DNA of 64,000 nucleotides from JAXFPC01 sp034180005 (GCA_034180005.1 JAXFPC010000029.1:1-64000); one strand, 5' to 3'. Counted from the first letter of the stretch, positions 24,677-32,616 are shown. Program-made: numbers and translations. Notes: generated from the sequence alone by a model not told the origin.

Positions 24677-25523
24677 CCGCAGTTTTCCTCCTATACAAAA
24701 CAACTCCCGCCGCCGTAAGCGCGACAGCCGCCAAGAACAAAGCTGTTCCCTGCGTTCTGCTGCTGTACATATAACGCGGCTGCTCCACATCCGCAGTAAA
24801 CGTAGCCGTATAAAATTCCCCGGCGGAGAGTTTGCTGCGCAAAGCAAATGTTTTGCGCGTCGAACGATTGTCGTCAGTCAACGCGAACTTTGCCGCCGGT
24901 GAAAACCTGTAAATAAATGCGCCGTTCTTCTCCACGGAAATTGTCGCTTCTTCCGCTTGCCCGACAGCGTCAAAAACGTCGCAGACAGTTTCCGGAGCAA
25001 TATCGCCTGCATATTCCAACCCAATTTCCGGATTCATCCTGTCACGCTGCAGAAAAAATCTTCGGGGAACAGCAGCGCCGTAAGTTCCGCCGCTCCTGAA
25101 TCCCTCCTTGTTCCATGCATCGCCGTAAAGAGTAAAGTCGCTCTGCGCGAATGCAGACCCTTCGGCAGCAGCCAGCTCCGCTACAACAGTACAGACAGCG
25201 CTGACCGGAGATTCGGCGCGTACATAAAGAATTTCCCTCCGCTTATCGTCAAGCTTCTTCTCCACAACCAGCGGAAAATATTTTTCTTCACCTCTGCGCT
25301 CTTTAAGCCACATACCGACACGAAGAGAATGCTGCAAAGCGCTCGGCAGAGATTCCTTGCCGCGCATCAGGACAACTTCCCGCTCAGCGCTGCCGTCAAA
25401 CGCGTAACGCGTCCTCTCCTCAGCTTGAAGCCAAAATATATCCGCAGCGGCAGCTGTACAGCAAACATGCAGCAGCCATAAACAGTACAAACTCACCGCG
25501 ATTTTTTTCACGTTCGCCGTCAT
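24663..25523 (-). CDS. Membrane-anchored periplasmic protein, perhaps DUF4198-like
   Basis: A 286-residue protein with a signal peptide (MTANVKKIAVSLYCLWLLHV, cleavage near AAAA-DIF), a large extracytoplasmic part and one C-terminal membrane helix (GTALFLAAVALTAAGVVLYR) followed by RRKTADDGR in the cytoplasm. The mature start ADIFWLQAEE resembles the FWL opening of DUF4198 proteins, which often sit near metal or metal-chelate uptake genes; this match is weak. ATG 25523 is preferred since GAGGTG lies 9 bases ahead. Overlap with the NapH-like gene suggests that it is the periplasmic partner of that ferredoxin. Confidence 0.65.
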   Translation of the reverse strand: MTANVKKIAVSLYCLWLLHVCCTAAAADIFWLQAEERTRYAFDGSAEREVVLMRGKESLPSALQHSLRVGMWLKERRGEEKYFPLVVEKKLDDKRREILYVRAESPVSAVCTVVAELAAAEGSAFAQSDFTLYGDAWNKEGFRSGGTYGAAVPRRFFLQRDRMNPEIGLEYAGDIAPETVCDVFDAVGQAEEATISVEKNGAFIYRFSPAAKFALTDDNRSTRKTFALRSKLSAGEFYTATFTADVEQPRYMYSSRTQGTALFLAAVALTAAGVVLYRRKTADDGR

Positions 25524-25559
25524 CACTGACATCACCTCACCAGCTCCATCCGATACGCG

Positions 25560-26516
25560 CTACTTTTTCAGCAGAACGCTCTGTTGTTTTGCGCGCCGCA
25601 ACAACTCCCGCAAATCGTCATAATACAATTCGTGAACTATATATTCGGGCGCCGCGCAGGCAATCAGCTCCGACAGGCCGCAAGCGGAAAAATTCCTGTG
25701 CTGGTCTATTCTGACGATATGCTCCATAATTTCTTTGAAGTCCACGTTATCCGGCAATCTTCCTGCGTACGCCGCCCGGTATTTACCGGAAAGAGAACAA
25801 TTCAGATGTATGCCCTTGATAAGACTGCGTAAATCTCCCAGAGCGTCCAGCCTGCGCAGGATGTAGGCAACGCCTTCCTGTTCGCTGCTCAGATTTATCT
25901 CCGTGTTCATCAAGTGTCCGGTATCGAGCATTATGCCGGCATTCGGCATATCCACTCTCCTGAAAAATTTTTCCGCTAAAGCGGGATCCGTCAACCTCAG
26001 ACCGGGCCACCACAAATTTTCAAAAAGTAATTTCACATGACGCGGAATGCAATCTTTAACTTCCTCAATAACTTCTGCCGTCGCATTCACAACATCCTGA
26101 TCGGTATATTTGAATTCGTAGGAAAAAATCTCCGCCAGGCCGGCGTGGCTCACGTGCCACACCAAATATTCCGGCTCTGCAGTCAAAGCTGCGCCGATAT
26201 TTTTCCTTATAACTTCAAGCCACTCTTCCTTGCCGGATGCTCCGCCGAAATATTCCCTTCTTGCGGCAGAATTCTTGTGATTGACTGCGAGTTCTGCCGT
26301 ATCATTCCGCCAAAAATCCAGCCAGTAGGGCCAATATTTCAGATGCACGCCCACCGTTCTGTTCTTATACTCCGCGTCCGGAGCCTCCGCAGAATATACA
26401 TACAGTTCCATTCCGTCAAAGCAGCTGTCTTTGAAATATCCCTCTATCCCTCCGGGATAGGCTTTAATTTCCTTATCGTAGCCGTGTATCGGACAAAAAT
26501 TTATGAGTTCTTTCAT
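25560..26516 (-). CDS. TIM-barrel protein, sugar phosphate isomerase/epimerase superfamily
   Basis: A 318-residue soluble protein. The fold is suggested by the barrel pattern with metal-ligand candidates in VWHVSHAG, KLLFENLWWPG (Glu), GIMLDTGHLMN (Asp-x-Gly-His) and KGIHLNCSLSG. Members of the AP-endonuclease-2/xylose-isomerase-like superfamily bind divalent metals and isomerise or cleave sugars and other small molecules. It is 24 bp after the periplasmic-protein gene and 12 bp before the radical SAM gene, so all are co-transcribed. Its substrate in this block is unknown; chemistry on a side chain or nucleotide-like tail of the imported ligand is one guess. Confidence 0.8.
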   Translation of the reverse strand: MKELINFCPIHGYDKEIKAYPGGIEGYFKDSCFDGMELYVYSAEAPDAEYKNRTVGVHLKYWPYWLDFWRNDTAELAVNHKNSAARREYFGGASGKEEWLEVIRKNIGAALTAEPEYLVWHVSHAGLAEIFSYEFKYTDQDVVNATAEVIEEVKDCIPRHVKLLFENLWWPGLRLTDPALAEKFFRRVDMPNAGIMLDTGHLMNTEINLSSEQEGVAYILRRLDALGDLRSLIKGIHLNCSLSGKYRAAYAGRLPDNVDFKEIMEHIVRIDQHRNFSACGLSELIACAAPEYIVHELYYDDLRELLRRAKQQSVLLKK

Positions 26517-26528
26517 GCCTGTGTGCCC

Positions 26529-27575
26529 TCATTTACACTTCAAAATCTGTCGAATCGCGCTGCGCTTAAGAGCGCATTCACTTTCATAAGCCTGCTTGCG
26601 GCCGCTGCCGTACCATCTTGCAAAACAGCCTCCGCCGCACAAAGAGAAATCGCGGCAATGTCTACAGAAGAGCATCGCTTCGCGTATCCTGCGACGCACC
26701 GACTGAACTTTTTCCGCGGCGATTCCCTCAGTCACATTGCCTATGTAAAAATCTTCGTTTCCTATCAGGGACGAACAGGAATAAATATCTCCCTTGGCAT
26801 CGACGAAAGCGGCTTCTCCGTTCATGGCGTAGCAGTGTCCGAATTCATAAGAGGAATTATGTCTTAAAACTTCCGCTCTCTCCTGCTGCGAAATGCCAAT
26901 CTTATATCCTGCCTGAACGCTCAACGCATCGTTGCGTGCAAAAACTTTTTCCATGGCGCTGTTCATCTGCGCTTCCGTCGGCGGCGCCAACCCGGCTCCG
27001 CGCCCCTGCCCGCGCAAGAGATCGAAACCCAGCCTGCGCACATTGCCCAGGAAATAGGCGAATTCCACCACACCCGGCAGTTCGTCAACGTTCTCTTCCG
27101 TCACCACGCAAGTAATGCCGCAAAGAATATTATTTTGGCGCAGCACGTTGATTCCCCTGACGGTGCTTCCGGTAGCGCCGTCGCCGCCGCTTGTCAGCCT
27201 CAGCTTGTCGTTGACGGCAGGTCTTCCGTCCAGGCTTACGCCTATGGCTATTTTGTTTTTATAAAGATAAGCGGCTATCGCATCGGTAAGCAAAGAAGCG
27301 TTGGTTTGAATCCTCAGATCCGCGTTGATATTATGCTCACGCACCCAATCGGTAACCGTCTGCAAACATTCAAAATTCAACAGCGGTTCGCCGCCGCTGA
27401 ACTGAATAATAAAACGCTCGCCGCTCTCAGCGGCAAGCTTCACCGAACGCAAAGCAGTTTCCGCGCTCATTTGCCTTTGATCATGCTCGGACGCATAACA
27501 ATATTTGCATGCAAAGTTACATTTTCCGGTAAGACTCAGTACGAGAAATTTTATTTTTACACCGTCCAAACTCAC
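26529..27575 (-). CDS. Radical SAM protein with SPASM-type C-terminus
   Basis: A 348-residue cytoplasmic radical SAM enzyme. The cluster motif is LTGKCNFACKYCYASE (CxxxCxxC, near residue 18), followed by QFSGGEPLLNFE (SAM-binding GGEP). The C-terminus has SCSSLIGNEDF and CRHCRDFSLCGGGCFARWYG plus a final ECAL, matching a SPASM/twitch domain with auxiliary Fe-S clusters. SPASM enzymes usually modify peptides or proteins, but I see no precursor peptide gene in the narrow flanking gaps. A GTG start at 27575 has GAGGTG 5 bases upstream. In this block it might mature a cofactor or modify the ligand. Confidence 0.9.
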   Translation of the reverse strand: MSLDGVKIKFLVLSLTGKCNFACKYCYASEHDQRQMSAETALRSVKLAAESGERFIIQFSGGEPLLNFECLQTVTDWVREHNINADLRIQTNASLLTDAIAAYLYKNKIAIGVSLDGRPAVNDKLRLTSGGDGATGSTVRGINVLRQNNILCGITCVVTEENVDELPGVVEFAYFLGNVRRLGFDLLRGQGRGAGLAPPTEAQMNSAMEKVFARNDALSVQAGYKIGISQQERAEVLRHNSSYEFGHCYAMNGEAAFVDAKGDIYSCSSLIGNEDFYIGNVTEGIAAEKVQSVRRRIREAMLFCRHCRDFSLCGGGCFARWYGSGRKQAYESECALKRSAIRQILKCK

Positions 27576-27607
27576 GTCGACACCTCGCTCAATGTATTCC
27601 TACAGCT

Positions 27608-28639
27608 TCAGAAGAAATGCTTTTGCATCCTGCGGAGTAAATAGAGAAAATAGGGCGTTCCCAGCAAAGCAGTCATGACTCCCACTCTTATCTCTGCCGG
27701 AGGTATGATGACCCTGCCCAAAGAATCGCAAAAAACCAAAAATACGGCTCCGCCCATAGCACTGGCCGGCAGCAAAACTCTATGATCGGGGCCTAAGAGT
27801 ATACGCATCATATGCGGAATCACCAAACCGACAAACCCGATATTTCCGCTTACACACACGGAGGTGGCCGTGATGACGGCGGCTATGAACAACAACACCA
27901 TCCGATATTTAGTAACCGGCATCCCCACAGCTCTGGCTTCCGTTTCTCCCAAAGCCAAAATATTGAGATGGCGAGCCAACAGCATCAGCGCGGCTATTCC
28001 CGCGATTATCGGCCCGACCGCCAGTTCCACATGTTCCCAGCGACGATAATCCAAACCGCCTACCATCCAAAACAAATACTGCTGCAATTTTTGCTCATTC
28101 ATGAAAGTCAGAATCCCGGAGGTTATCGCGCCTAAAAGCATGCTCACTGCCACACCTGCCAAAAGCAGCGTCATCACCGGAATCTTGCCGTTGCGCATAG
28201 CCAAGAAAACCGTTAAGCTCACTGCCAAAACACTGCCGGCAAAAGCAAAAGCCGACATGGAAAACATGCCGGTCACAGAAAACCCTAAAGCTATGGACAG
28301 AACCGCGCCGGTCGCGGCGCCGGAAGAGATTCCCAAAAGCCCGGGATCTGCCAAAGGATTGCTGAACACACCCTGCATAACCGCTCCGGAAATCCCCAAA
28401 GATGCGCCCACTAAAATTCCTACAAGCATCCGCGGCATCCTGATATACCAGATGACTGCGTTCTGCTCCGCGCTGCAGCTCCCCATGCCCCACGGCAGCC
28501 CCAAATTGTCCGCCAACACTGCCAACACATTTTTCACGGGAATATTTATTTGTCCGAAAGTAAGAGAAAGAGCCGCGACGCAAACAAGTAAACACAGCAA
28601 CGCCGACAGCGCTGTCCCTTTATTTTTATGACACAGCAT
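27608..28639 (-). CDS. FecCD/BtuC-type ABC importer permease
   Basis: A 343-residue inner-membrane permease with about ten hydrophobic segments. Family motifs are RMPRMLVGILVGASLGISGA, NPLADPGLLGISSGA, GMPVTKYRM and GNIGFVGLVIPHMMRILLGP. It forms a homodimer with two ATPase subunits and a binding protein to import siderophores, haem or B12. ATG 28639 is favoured over GTG 28648 since GAGGTG lies 6 bases upstream. It lies between the nitrogenase-like genes and the radical SAM gene. Only one permease is present for one binding protein and one ATPase, so these dispersed genes probably make one transporter. Confidence 0.93.
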   Translation of the reverse strand: MLCHKNKGTALSALLCLLVCVAALSLTFGQINIPVKNVLAVLADNLGLPWGMGSCSAEQNAVIWYIRMPRMLVGILVGASLGISGAVMQGVFSNPLADPGLLGISSGAATGAVLSIALGFSVTGMFSMSAFAFAGSVLAVSLTVFLAMRNGKIPVMTLLLAGVAVSMLLGAITSGILTFMNEQKLQQYLFWMVGGLDYRRWEHVELAVGPIIAGIAALMLLARHLNILALGETEARAVGMPVTKYRMVLLFIAAVITATSVCVSGNIGFVGLVIPHMMRILLGPDHRVLLPASAMGGAVFLVFCDSLGRVIIPPAEIRVGVMTALLGTPYFLYLLRRMQKHFF

Positions 28640-28664
28640 TGCGCTCACCTCAAAGAAAATTTAC

Positions 28665-29966
28665 TTAAACTCCGACAGATTTTACTTCGGCGAGAGTTTT
28701 TTGAATAAAAAGCTTCCAAAGCAGCTGTTGGATATGCGCGCTACCCCTGATCCCCATGAAGGGATAGCTTATGAGCAGCACGTCTTCCTTGGCTGGAAAC
28801 GCCAACGTCAGCACGGAACAATTTTCGTTGCCGCGACGGCGCAGCAGAGAAGCTTCACTGCTGCTGCCAACCAGAAGCAAATCCGCAGCCTCCGCAAGTA
28901 ACTCGCTTATTCCGACTCTATTCTCTTCCGCCGTGAAAATCTCATCCGCCAACGAACAATATTCGGCGGAAATTTTCTGATGACAAATTACCGTGAGCTT
29001 CCCCGTATCCATCCACTCGCTCCGCAGCGCTTCCGCAAAGCACAGCGCCGCTGTTCCCGTTGCCGCAACAACGGTACGGTCAAACCACAGGCTTCCCCAA
29101 ACGCAGCGAATATCGCCGTTGCGTTGTTCCAAAGCTCTCCGTTCCTGCTCGCATTCCGCCAGCACATCATCGAGCTTTGCTGCCGGCAGCGCGGCATTAA
29201 TCTTCTCCAGCCATCTTCGGGTGCCTTCGATGCCGTAAGGCACTCCCGCCGTCACAAAATCATTGCCGTACCGCTTCTTCAAATATGTTGCCGCGCTCAG
29301 TCCCAACTCTTCATGACAAACTATATTGAGCTGAGCCGACCCTATCCGCTTCAAACTTTCAATATCGCTGCCGCTTCCCGCCGTACAGTTTACCGTGTAA
29401 CCGGCTTTCGTCAAAATCCGGCATAATTCTTTTCTGTCCTCAACGCCGTTGTAATAAAAATCGCTCAATCCTAAAAGATTTACGCTGCCCTTTTTTATTT
29501 CCGGCGCAGCGTCGGCAATTTTTTCCAAAACACTGATGCAGGCGCGCCCATAACCTTCGGCAAAACCGCCTATAAGACCGCCGCAGTCCATGGTGACGCA
29601 CGGAAACGGCAAATTCATTTTTTTGACTATGCCGGCGACATCATCACCGATAAGACTTAAGGAACAACTGTTTTCTATGAATAAAAGTCCCGGCCTGCGT
29701 CCCTCATCCGCCAACCGCTGCAAAGCTTTGGTAAGATACGGTTCCGTTCCGTAAACGACAGCGTTGTTGTCTGGCTGAGATCCGGAAAATCTCCCGGCAA
29801 TATTAAAATCTGTGTGTTCAAGATGCCGCATAGCGTAAAAATAACACCACATAGGCCCGTTGGCTAAAATATCGGCGTCAGGAATCCCGGCGCAAAAAGC
29901 TGCCGCTCCCGTAAGCGCACATGTATCCGTGCTTTCGCAAACATCACTCCATCCGACTCTAGGCAT
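28665..29966 (-). CDS. Nitrogenase component 1-like subunit (second)
   Basis: A 433-residue cytoplasmic protein of the NifD/NifE/BchN/CfbD superfamily. Early cysteines are C10, C16, C25 and C41 (SDVCESTDTCAL and GPMWCYFYAM), then C101 in FIENSCSLSLIGDDVAGI, the family SC..(I)GDD motif. NifD-type FeMo-cofactor ligands near the C-terminus are not evident, so it is not a dinitrogen reductase. Family members with known chemistry outside nitrogenase reduce tetrapyrrole rings or C-S bonds. GGAGGG supports ATG 29966. Its start overlaps the upstream partner by 8 bp, implying a stoichiometric heteromer. Confidence 0.88.
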   Translation of the reverse strand: MPRVGWSDVCESTDTCALTGAAAFCAGIPDADILANGPMWCYFYAMRHLEHTDFNIAGRFSGSQPDNNAVVYGTEPYLTKALQRLADEGRRPGLLFIENSCSLSLIGDDVAGIVKKMNLPFPCVTMDCGGLIGGFAEGYGRACISVLEKIADAAPEIKKGSVNLLGLSDFYYNGVEDRKELCRILTKAGYTVNCTAGSGSDIESLKRIGSAQLNIVCHEELGLSAATYLKKRYGNDFVTAGVPYGIEGTRRWLEKINAALPAAKLDDVLAECEQERRALEQRNGDIRCVWGSLWFDRTVVAATGTAALCFAEALRSEWMDTGKLTVICHQKISAEYCSLADEIFTAEENRVGISELLAEAADLLLVGSSSEASLLRRRGNENCSVLTLAFPAKEDVLLISYPFMGIRGSAHIQQLLWKLFIQKTLAEVKSVGV

Positions 29967-31251
29967 AGATTATCCCTCCACCGGTCATCCTGCTGCACAA
30001 AGCGCGGTAAATGACTTCCATAATCTCGATTTCTCCCGCGACGCCCACCTTGGGAAGCATGGGAAGAAAAATTTGTTTCGCCGTTCTGTCCTGCAATTCA
30101 TGCGTCGTCAGAATAAGTTCGGCCTCACTTATGATTTTTTCTCCGTCCACACTGTCGTAAACAGGCGCGCTGCTGCACTGTTTTATCGCGTCGTGCATTT
30201 CGGCGCGTGTTTTTTCGTCATAGGCGTCCAGTAAAACCACACCTGCAAGATCAAGTTTCAAAAATTCTATTATCTCCAAAATCACCGCCGGGTTAAAATA
30301 CATCAGCCAGCGCCCGATGCACAAAACCGTTCTTTTATTTTCGGTCACCGCCAAAAACCTGCCGACGCACTCCCGCAGTCTCCGCAGTTCGCCGTCCCTG
30401 ACAGCGGCTACTTTTTCTTCGCAGCGCAAAAGCTTGCCCACTTCAAGCAACCATTTTTCCGTATCAGCCGTCCCGACAGGATAAACGCCCTTAATATATT
30501 TAACGTCATAGCTCTCCTGCAAAAAAGCGGCCAATTTTTCCAATCCCGCTCCGGTCAATCCTCTGCCGCCTAAAACTATGGCAAACTCCGCCCGCGGCAG
30601 TTCACGAATTTCCTTCAAGGACATATAACCGGGAAATTGACCAATGACTTTGACGCCCATGTACCCAAGCAGTCGAGTCACCTCGACGGCGTAGTGACCC
30701 CATGGCCCGCCGTTATCGCCCAGCAAAACTGCCGTACGCGCTTCCTTAGGCTGAGGCTCCGCAAATCTTTTTAAAACAGCCGTAGCCATTTCAAAATATC
30801 CCTGATAATATTCGCCGTCCAAAAAACCGTAGCAATCCACCGTCAGAACGGGAACGGCATGACGCTGCTCCGCTTCTACGGCAACGGACTCCACATCGTC
30901 GCCGATGACTCCGGCCACGCAGGAATTTGCAATAACAATACACTCCGGTTGGTATTTTTCCACGGCAAAATCAATACATCTGCTCAGTTCGTCAGCACCG
31001 CCGAAAATAGAGTGCTTCTCCTGTAAACAACTGGACAGCAGCGGCACGGTTCGTTTGCTTTCCGCCTTGCTTTCAGCGAGCGTACTGTAATGAGAATTTA
31101 TGTCCATGCTTCGAGCAACGTGACTGCAAGCCTTCGGACTGTGAAAAATGACAACAGTTCCCTCACAATACGCTACGGCGCGCCATACTCCGGGCATACT
31201 GCAGCTGCAGCTCTTTCTTGCCGCGATAAATCTTTTCGTTTTAATTCCCAT
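29959..31251 (-). CDS. Nitrogenase component 1-like subunit (first)
   Basis: A 430-residue cytoplasmic protein starting MGIKTKRFIAARKSCSCSMP. Possible cluster cysteines are C15, C17, C29, C42, C75 and C111, the last in IVIANSCVAGVIGDDVESV. Other family motifs are CLQEKHSIFGGADEL and VDCYGFLDGEYYQGY. The start at 31251 lies inside the end of the NifH-like gene (11-bp overlap); a long upstream extension of the frame is arginine-rich and reads as out-of-frame nifH sequence, so it is rejected. With the 28665 subunit it should form the catalytic partner of the NifH-like protein. It matches none of the NifDK, BchNB, BchYZ or CfbD groups clearly by eye. Confidence 0.88.
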   Translation of the reverse strand: MGIKTKRFIAARKSCSCSMPGVWRAVAYCEGTVVIFHSPKACSHVARSMDINSHYSTLAESKAESKRTVPLLSSCLQEKHSIFGGADELSRCIDFAVEKYQPECIVIANSCVAGVIGDDVESVAVEAEQRHAVPVLTVDCYGFLDGEYYQGYFEMATAVLKRFAEPQPKEARTAVLLGDNGGPWGHYAVEVTRLLGYMGVKVIGQFPGYMSLKEIRELPRAEFAIVLGGRGLTGAGLEKLAAFLQESYDVKYIKGVYPVGTADTEKWLLEVGKLLRCEEKVAAVRDGELRRLRECVGRFLAVTENKRTVLCIGRWLMYFNPAVILEIIEFLKLDLAGVVLLDAYDEKTRAEMHDAIKQCSSAPVYDSVDGEKIISEAELILTTHELQDRTAKQIFLPMLPKVGVAGEIEIMEVIYRALCSRMTGGGIIYA

Positions 31252-32047
31252 ATTTTGCCACCAAGGCTTCCAACTCTTCAAAAGCCATCGGCATCGGCAC
31301 CGATAACTCGTCGTTTTCCATGACAGTCGTCGCAAGCGCGCGGTAAACGTCCGCCTGAACACTTTCCGGAGCGTATTGCAGAACTGTCTGTCTGTTGTTT
31401 TCCGCTTTATTGACGACAACGTCCCGCGGAACGAAAGCAACCAACTTTGTGTTAAGACGTTCGGCGAATTCCTCCAGCAAATCTTTTTCCCCCGGAGTAT
31501 TTCTGCTGTTGCCGATAATGCCGCCCAATTTCACACCGCCGCGCAAAGCAAAACGTTTGACACCCTTAGCGATATTATTGGCTGCATAAAGGCTCATCAG
31601 TTCACCGGACGAAACTATATAAATATCTGTCGCATATCCTTCGCGGATCGGCACGGCAAACCCGCCACAAACCACGTCGCCCAGAACGTCATACAAAATC
31701 ACATCTTCATCTTCTATGACACCCAAAGAGTTAAGCTTTTCCAAAGCCACAATTATGCCGCGTCCCGCGCAGCCGACACCCGGTTCCGGTCCTCCGGCCT
31801 CAACGCATTTGATCCCGTTGTAACCGAAATGCACGATATCTTCCGCGCTGACATCTTCCTTATCACGCACGCAGTCCAATACCGTCTGTCCGCAAATCTT
31901 GCCTAATAACAAACGCGTGGAATCGTTTTTCGGATCACAGCCGATCTGACATATTTTGTAGCCCTGCTCGCTCAGCGCCGCGGAAACGTTGGCCGTAGTA
32001 GTAGATTTCCCTATGCCGCCTTTACCGTAAACAGCTATTTTTTTCAT
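31241..32047 (-). CDS. NifH/BchL/CfbC-like ATP-dependent reductase
   Basis: A 268-residue cytoplasmic iron protein, strikingly conserved. The P-loop is YGKGGIGKST (residues 7-16), switch regions DPKNDST and YDVLGDVVCGGFA, and the two cluster ligands are C93 (GGPEPGVGCAGRG) and C127. A dimer would bind one [4Fe-4S] and deliver electrons with ATP hydrolysis to the two nitrogenase-like subunits encoded immediately downstream. ATG 32047 has AAGGATT upstream; a longer form from 32065 is rejected. It is the first gene of the block, behind a TTGACT-17-TTTAAA promoter that contains the shared operator. Confidence 0.95.
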   Translation of the reverse strand: MKKIAVYGKGGIGKSTTTANVSAALSEQGYKICQIGCDPKNDSTRLLLGKICGQTVLDCVRDKEDVSAEDIVHFGYNGIKCVEAGGPEPGVGCAGRGIIVALEKLNSLGVIEDEDVILYDVLGDVVCGGFAVPIREGYATDIYIVSSGELMSLYAANNIAKGVKRFALRGGVKLGGIIGNSRNTPGEKDLLEEFAERLNTKLVAFVPRDVVVNKAENNRQTVLQYAPESVQADVYRALATTVMENDELSVPMPMAFEELEALVAKYGN

Positions 32048-32126
32048 AATCCTTAACCTCTGCAAGTCTTCCTGAACACAAAAGCAAATACATATAATAA
32101 CTTATATAGAATATATACGGATAAAT

Positions 32127-32155
32127 TTTAAACTATATACCTGCTTTATAGTCAA
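32127..32155 (-). promoter_or_regulatory. Promoter/operator of the nitrogenase-like block
   Basis: Minus strand: TTGACT (32155-32150), 17-base spacer ATAAAGCAGGTATATAG, TTTAAA (32132-32127). The spacer agrees at 14 of 17 positions with that of the cbiZ promoter, and both hexamers agree almost fully. Confidence 0.75.
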
Positions 32156-32188
32156 GTTTTAACTTCCGAGCGGCAACCTCGCTGCGAC

Positions 32189-32231
32189 AAAAATAAAAAT
32201 ACCCCGGAGAAATTTCTCCGAGGTATTTTTT
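32189..32231. terminator. Bidirectional hairpin terminator
   Basis: AATACCCCGGAGAAA pairs with TTTCTCCGAGGTATT (32199-32228, one mismatch) between A- and T-rich flanks. It ends the small gene at 32231 and insulates the NifH-like promoter from it. Confidence 0.8.
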
Positions 32232-32554
32232 TATTTACCGGCAGCGCAATGTCCCTTTGTTTCGCCGCTCATTATCCTGCGATATATTTCGTGCACTTCC
32301 TTACTGCTGCTGCCCTTTTCCAAAGCGCTTTTTACATGAACCATAGCAGTGCGGTACTTGGCGTGAGCTTCATCCTTGGGAATGGACGCGATATCCAGCG
32401 GATCATGTTCCATAATGCGTTTGAATAAAGCGTGAATCTCCTCCGATGTTTTACCAGCTTTTTTAGCAGCCTCAACATGTTTCATCGCGCTCTCGTAGCG
32501 TTTCTTGCCGTGCGGATCCGTCGGCACTTCAAATTTGGCGTGTGTGCAAGTCAT
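32231..32554 (-). CDS. Small protein with two internal repeats, unknown function
   Basis: A 107-residue soluble protein. GGAGGAG ahead of ATG 32554 (MTCTHAKFEVPTDPHGKK) rejects a longer frame from 32629. Two copies of a helix-rich unit are visible: KRYESAMKHVEAAKKAGKTS / EEIHALFKRIM and AKYRTAMVHVKSALEKGSSS / KEVHEIYRRIM. The ends carry Cys/His (MTCTH and GHCAAGK), which could bind metal. I do not recognise a family. It has its own promoter, whose spacer resembles that of the cbiZ, chlI and NifH-like promoters, and lies between cbiZ and the nitrogenase-like block, so it probably belongs to the same regulon. Confidence 0.72.
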   Translation of the reverse strand: MTCTHAKFEVPTDPHGKKRYESAMKHVEAAKKAGKTSEEIHALFKRIMEHDPLDIASIPKDEAHAKYRTAMVHVKSALEKGSSSKEVHEIYRRIMSGETKGHCAAGK

Positions 32555-32585
32555 AAGTATCTCCTCCTTTACCTTGGTTCCTGCA

Positions 32586-32616
32586 ATTATAAACCATATT
32601 CCTGGAACATTGTCAA
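32586..32616 (-). promoter_or_regulatory. Promoter of the small repeat protein, with related operator
   Basis: Minus strand: TTGACA (32616-32611), then ATGTTCCAGGAATATGG and TTTATA (17 spacing) or TATAAT (19 spacing). The CAG centre and ATATGG-TTTA end match the other three promoters; the left arm is less conserved. Confidence 0.5.

Noticed and set aside
31252..31440. N-terminal extension of the first nitrogenase-like subunit
   Set aside because: The 63 extra residues are Arg/Trp-rich and read through the NifH-like gene out of frame; the ATG at 31251 fits the family start.
28665..32047. Nitrogen fixation genes
   Set aside because: No nifB/E/N/V, no visible FeMo-cofactor ligands, and a metal-chelate uptake context.
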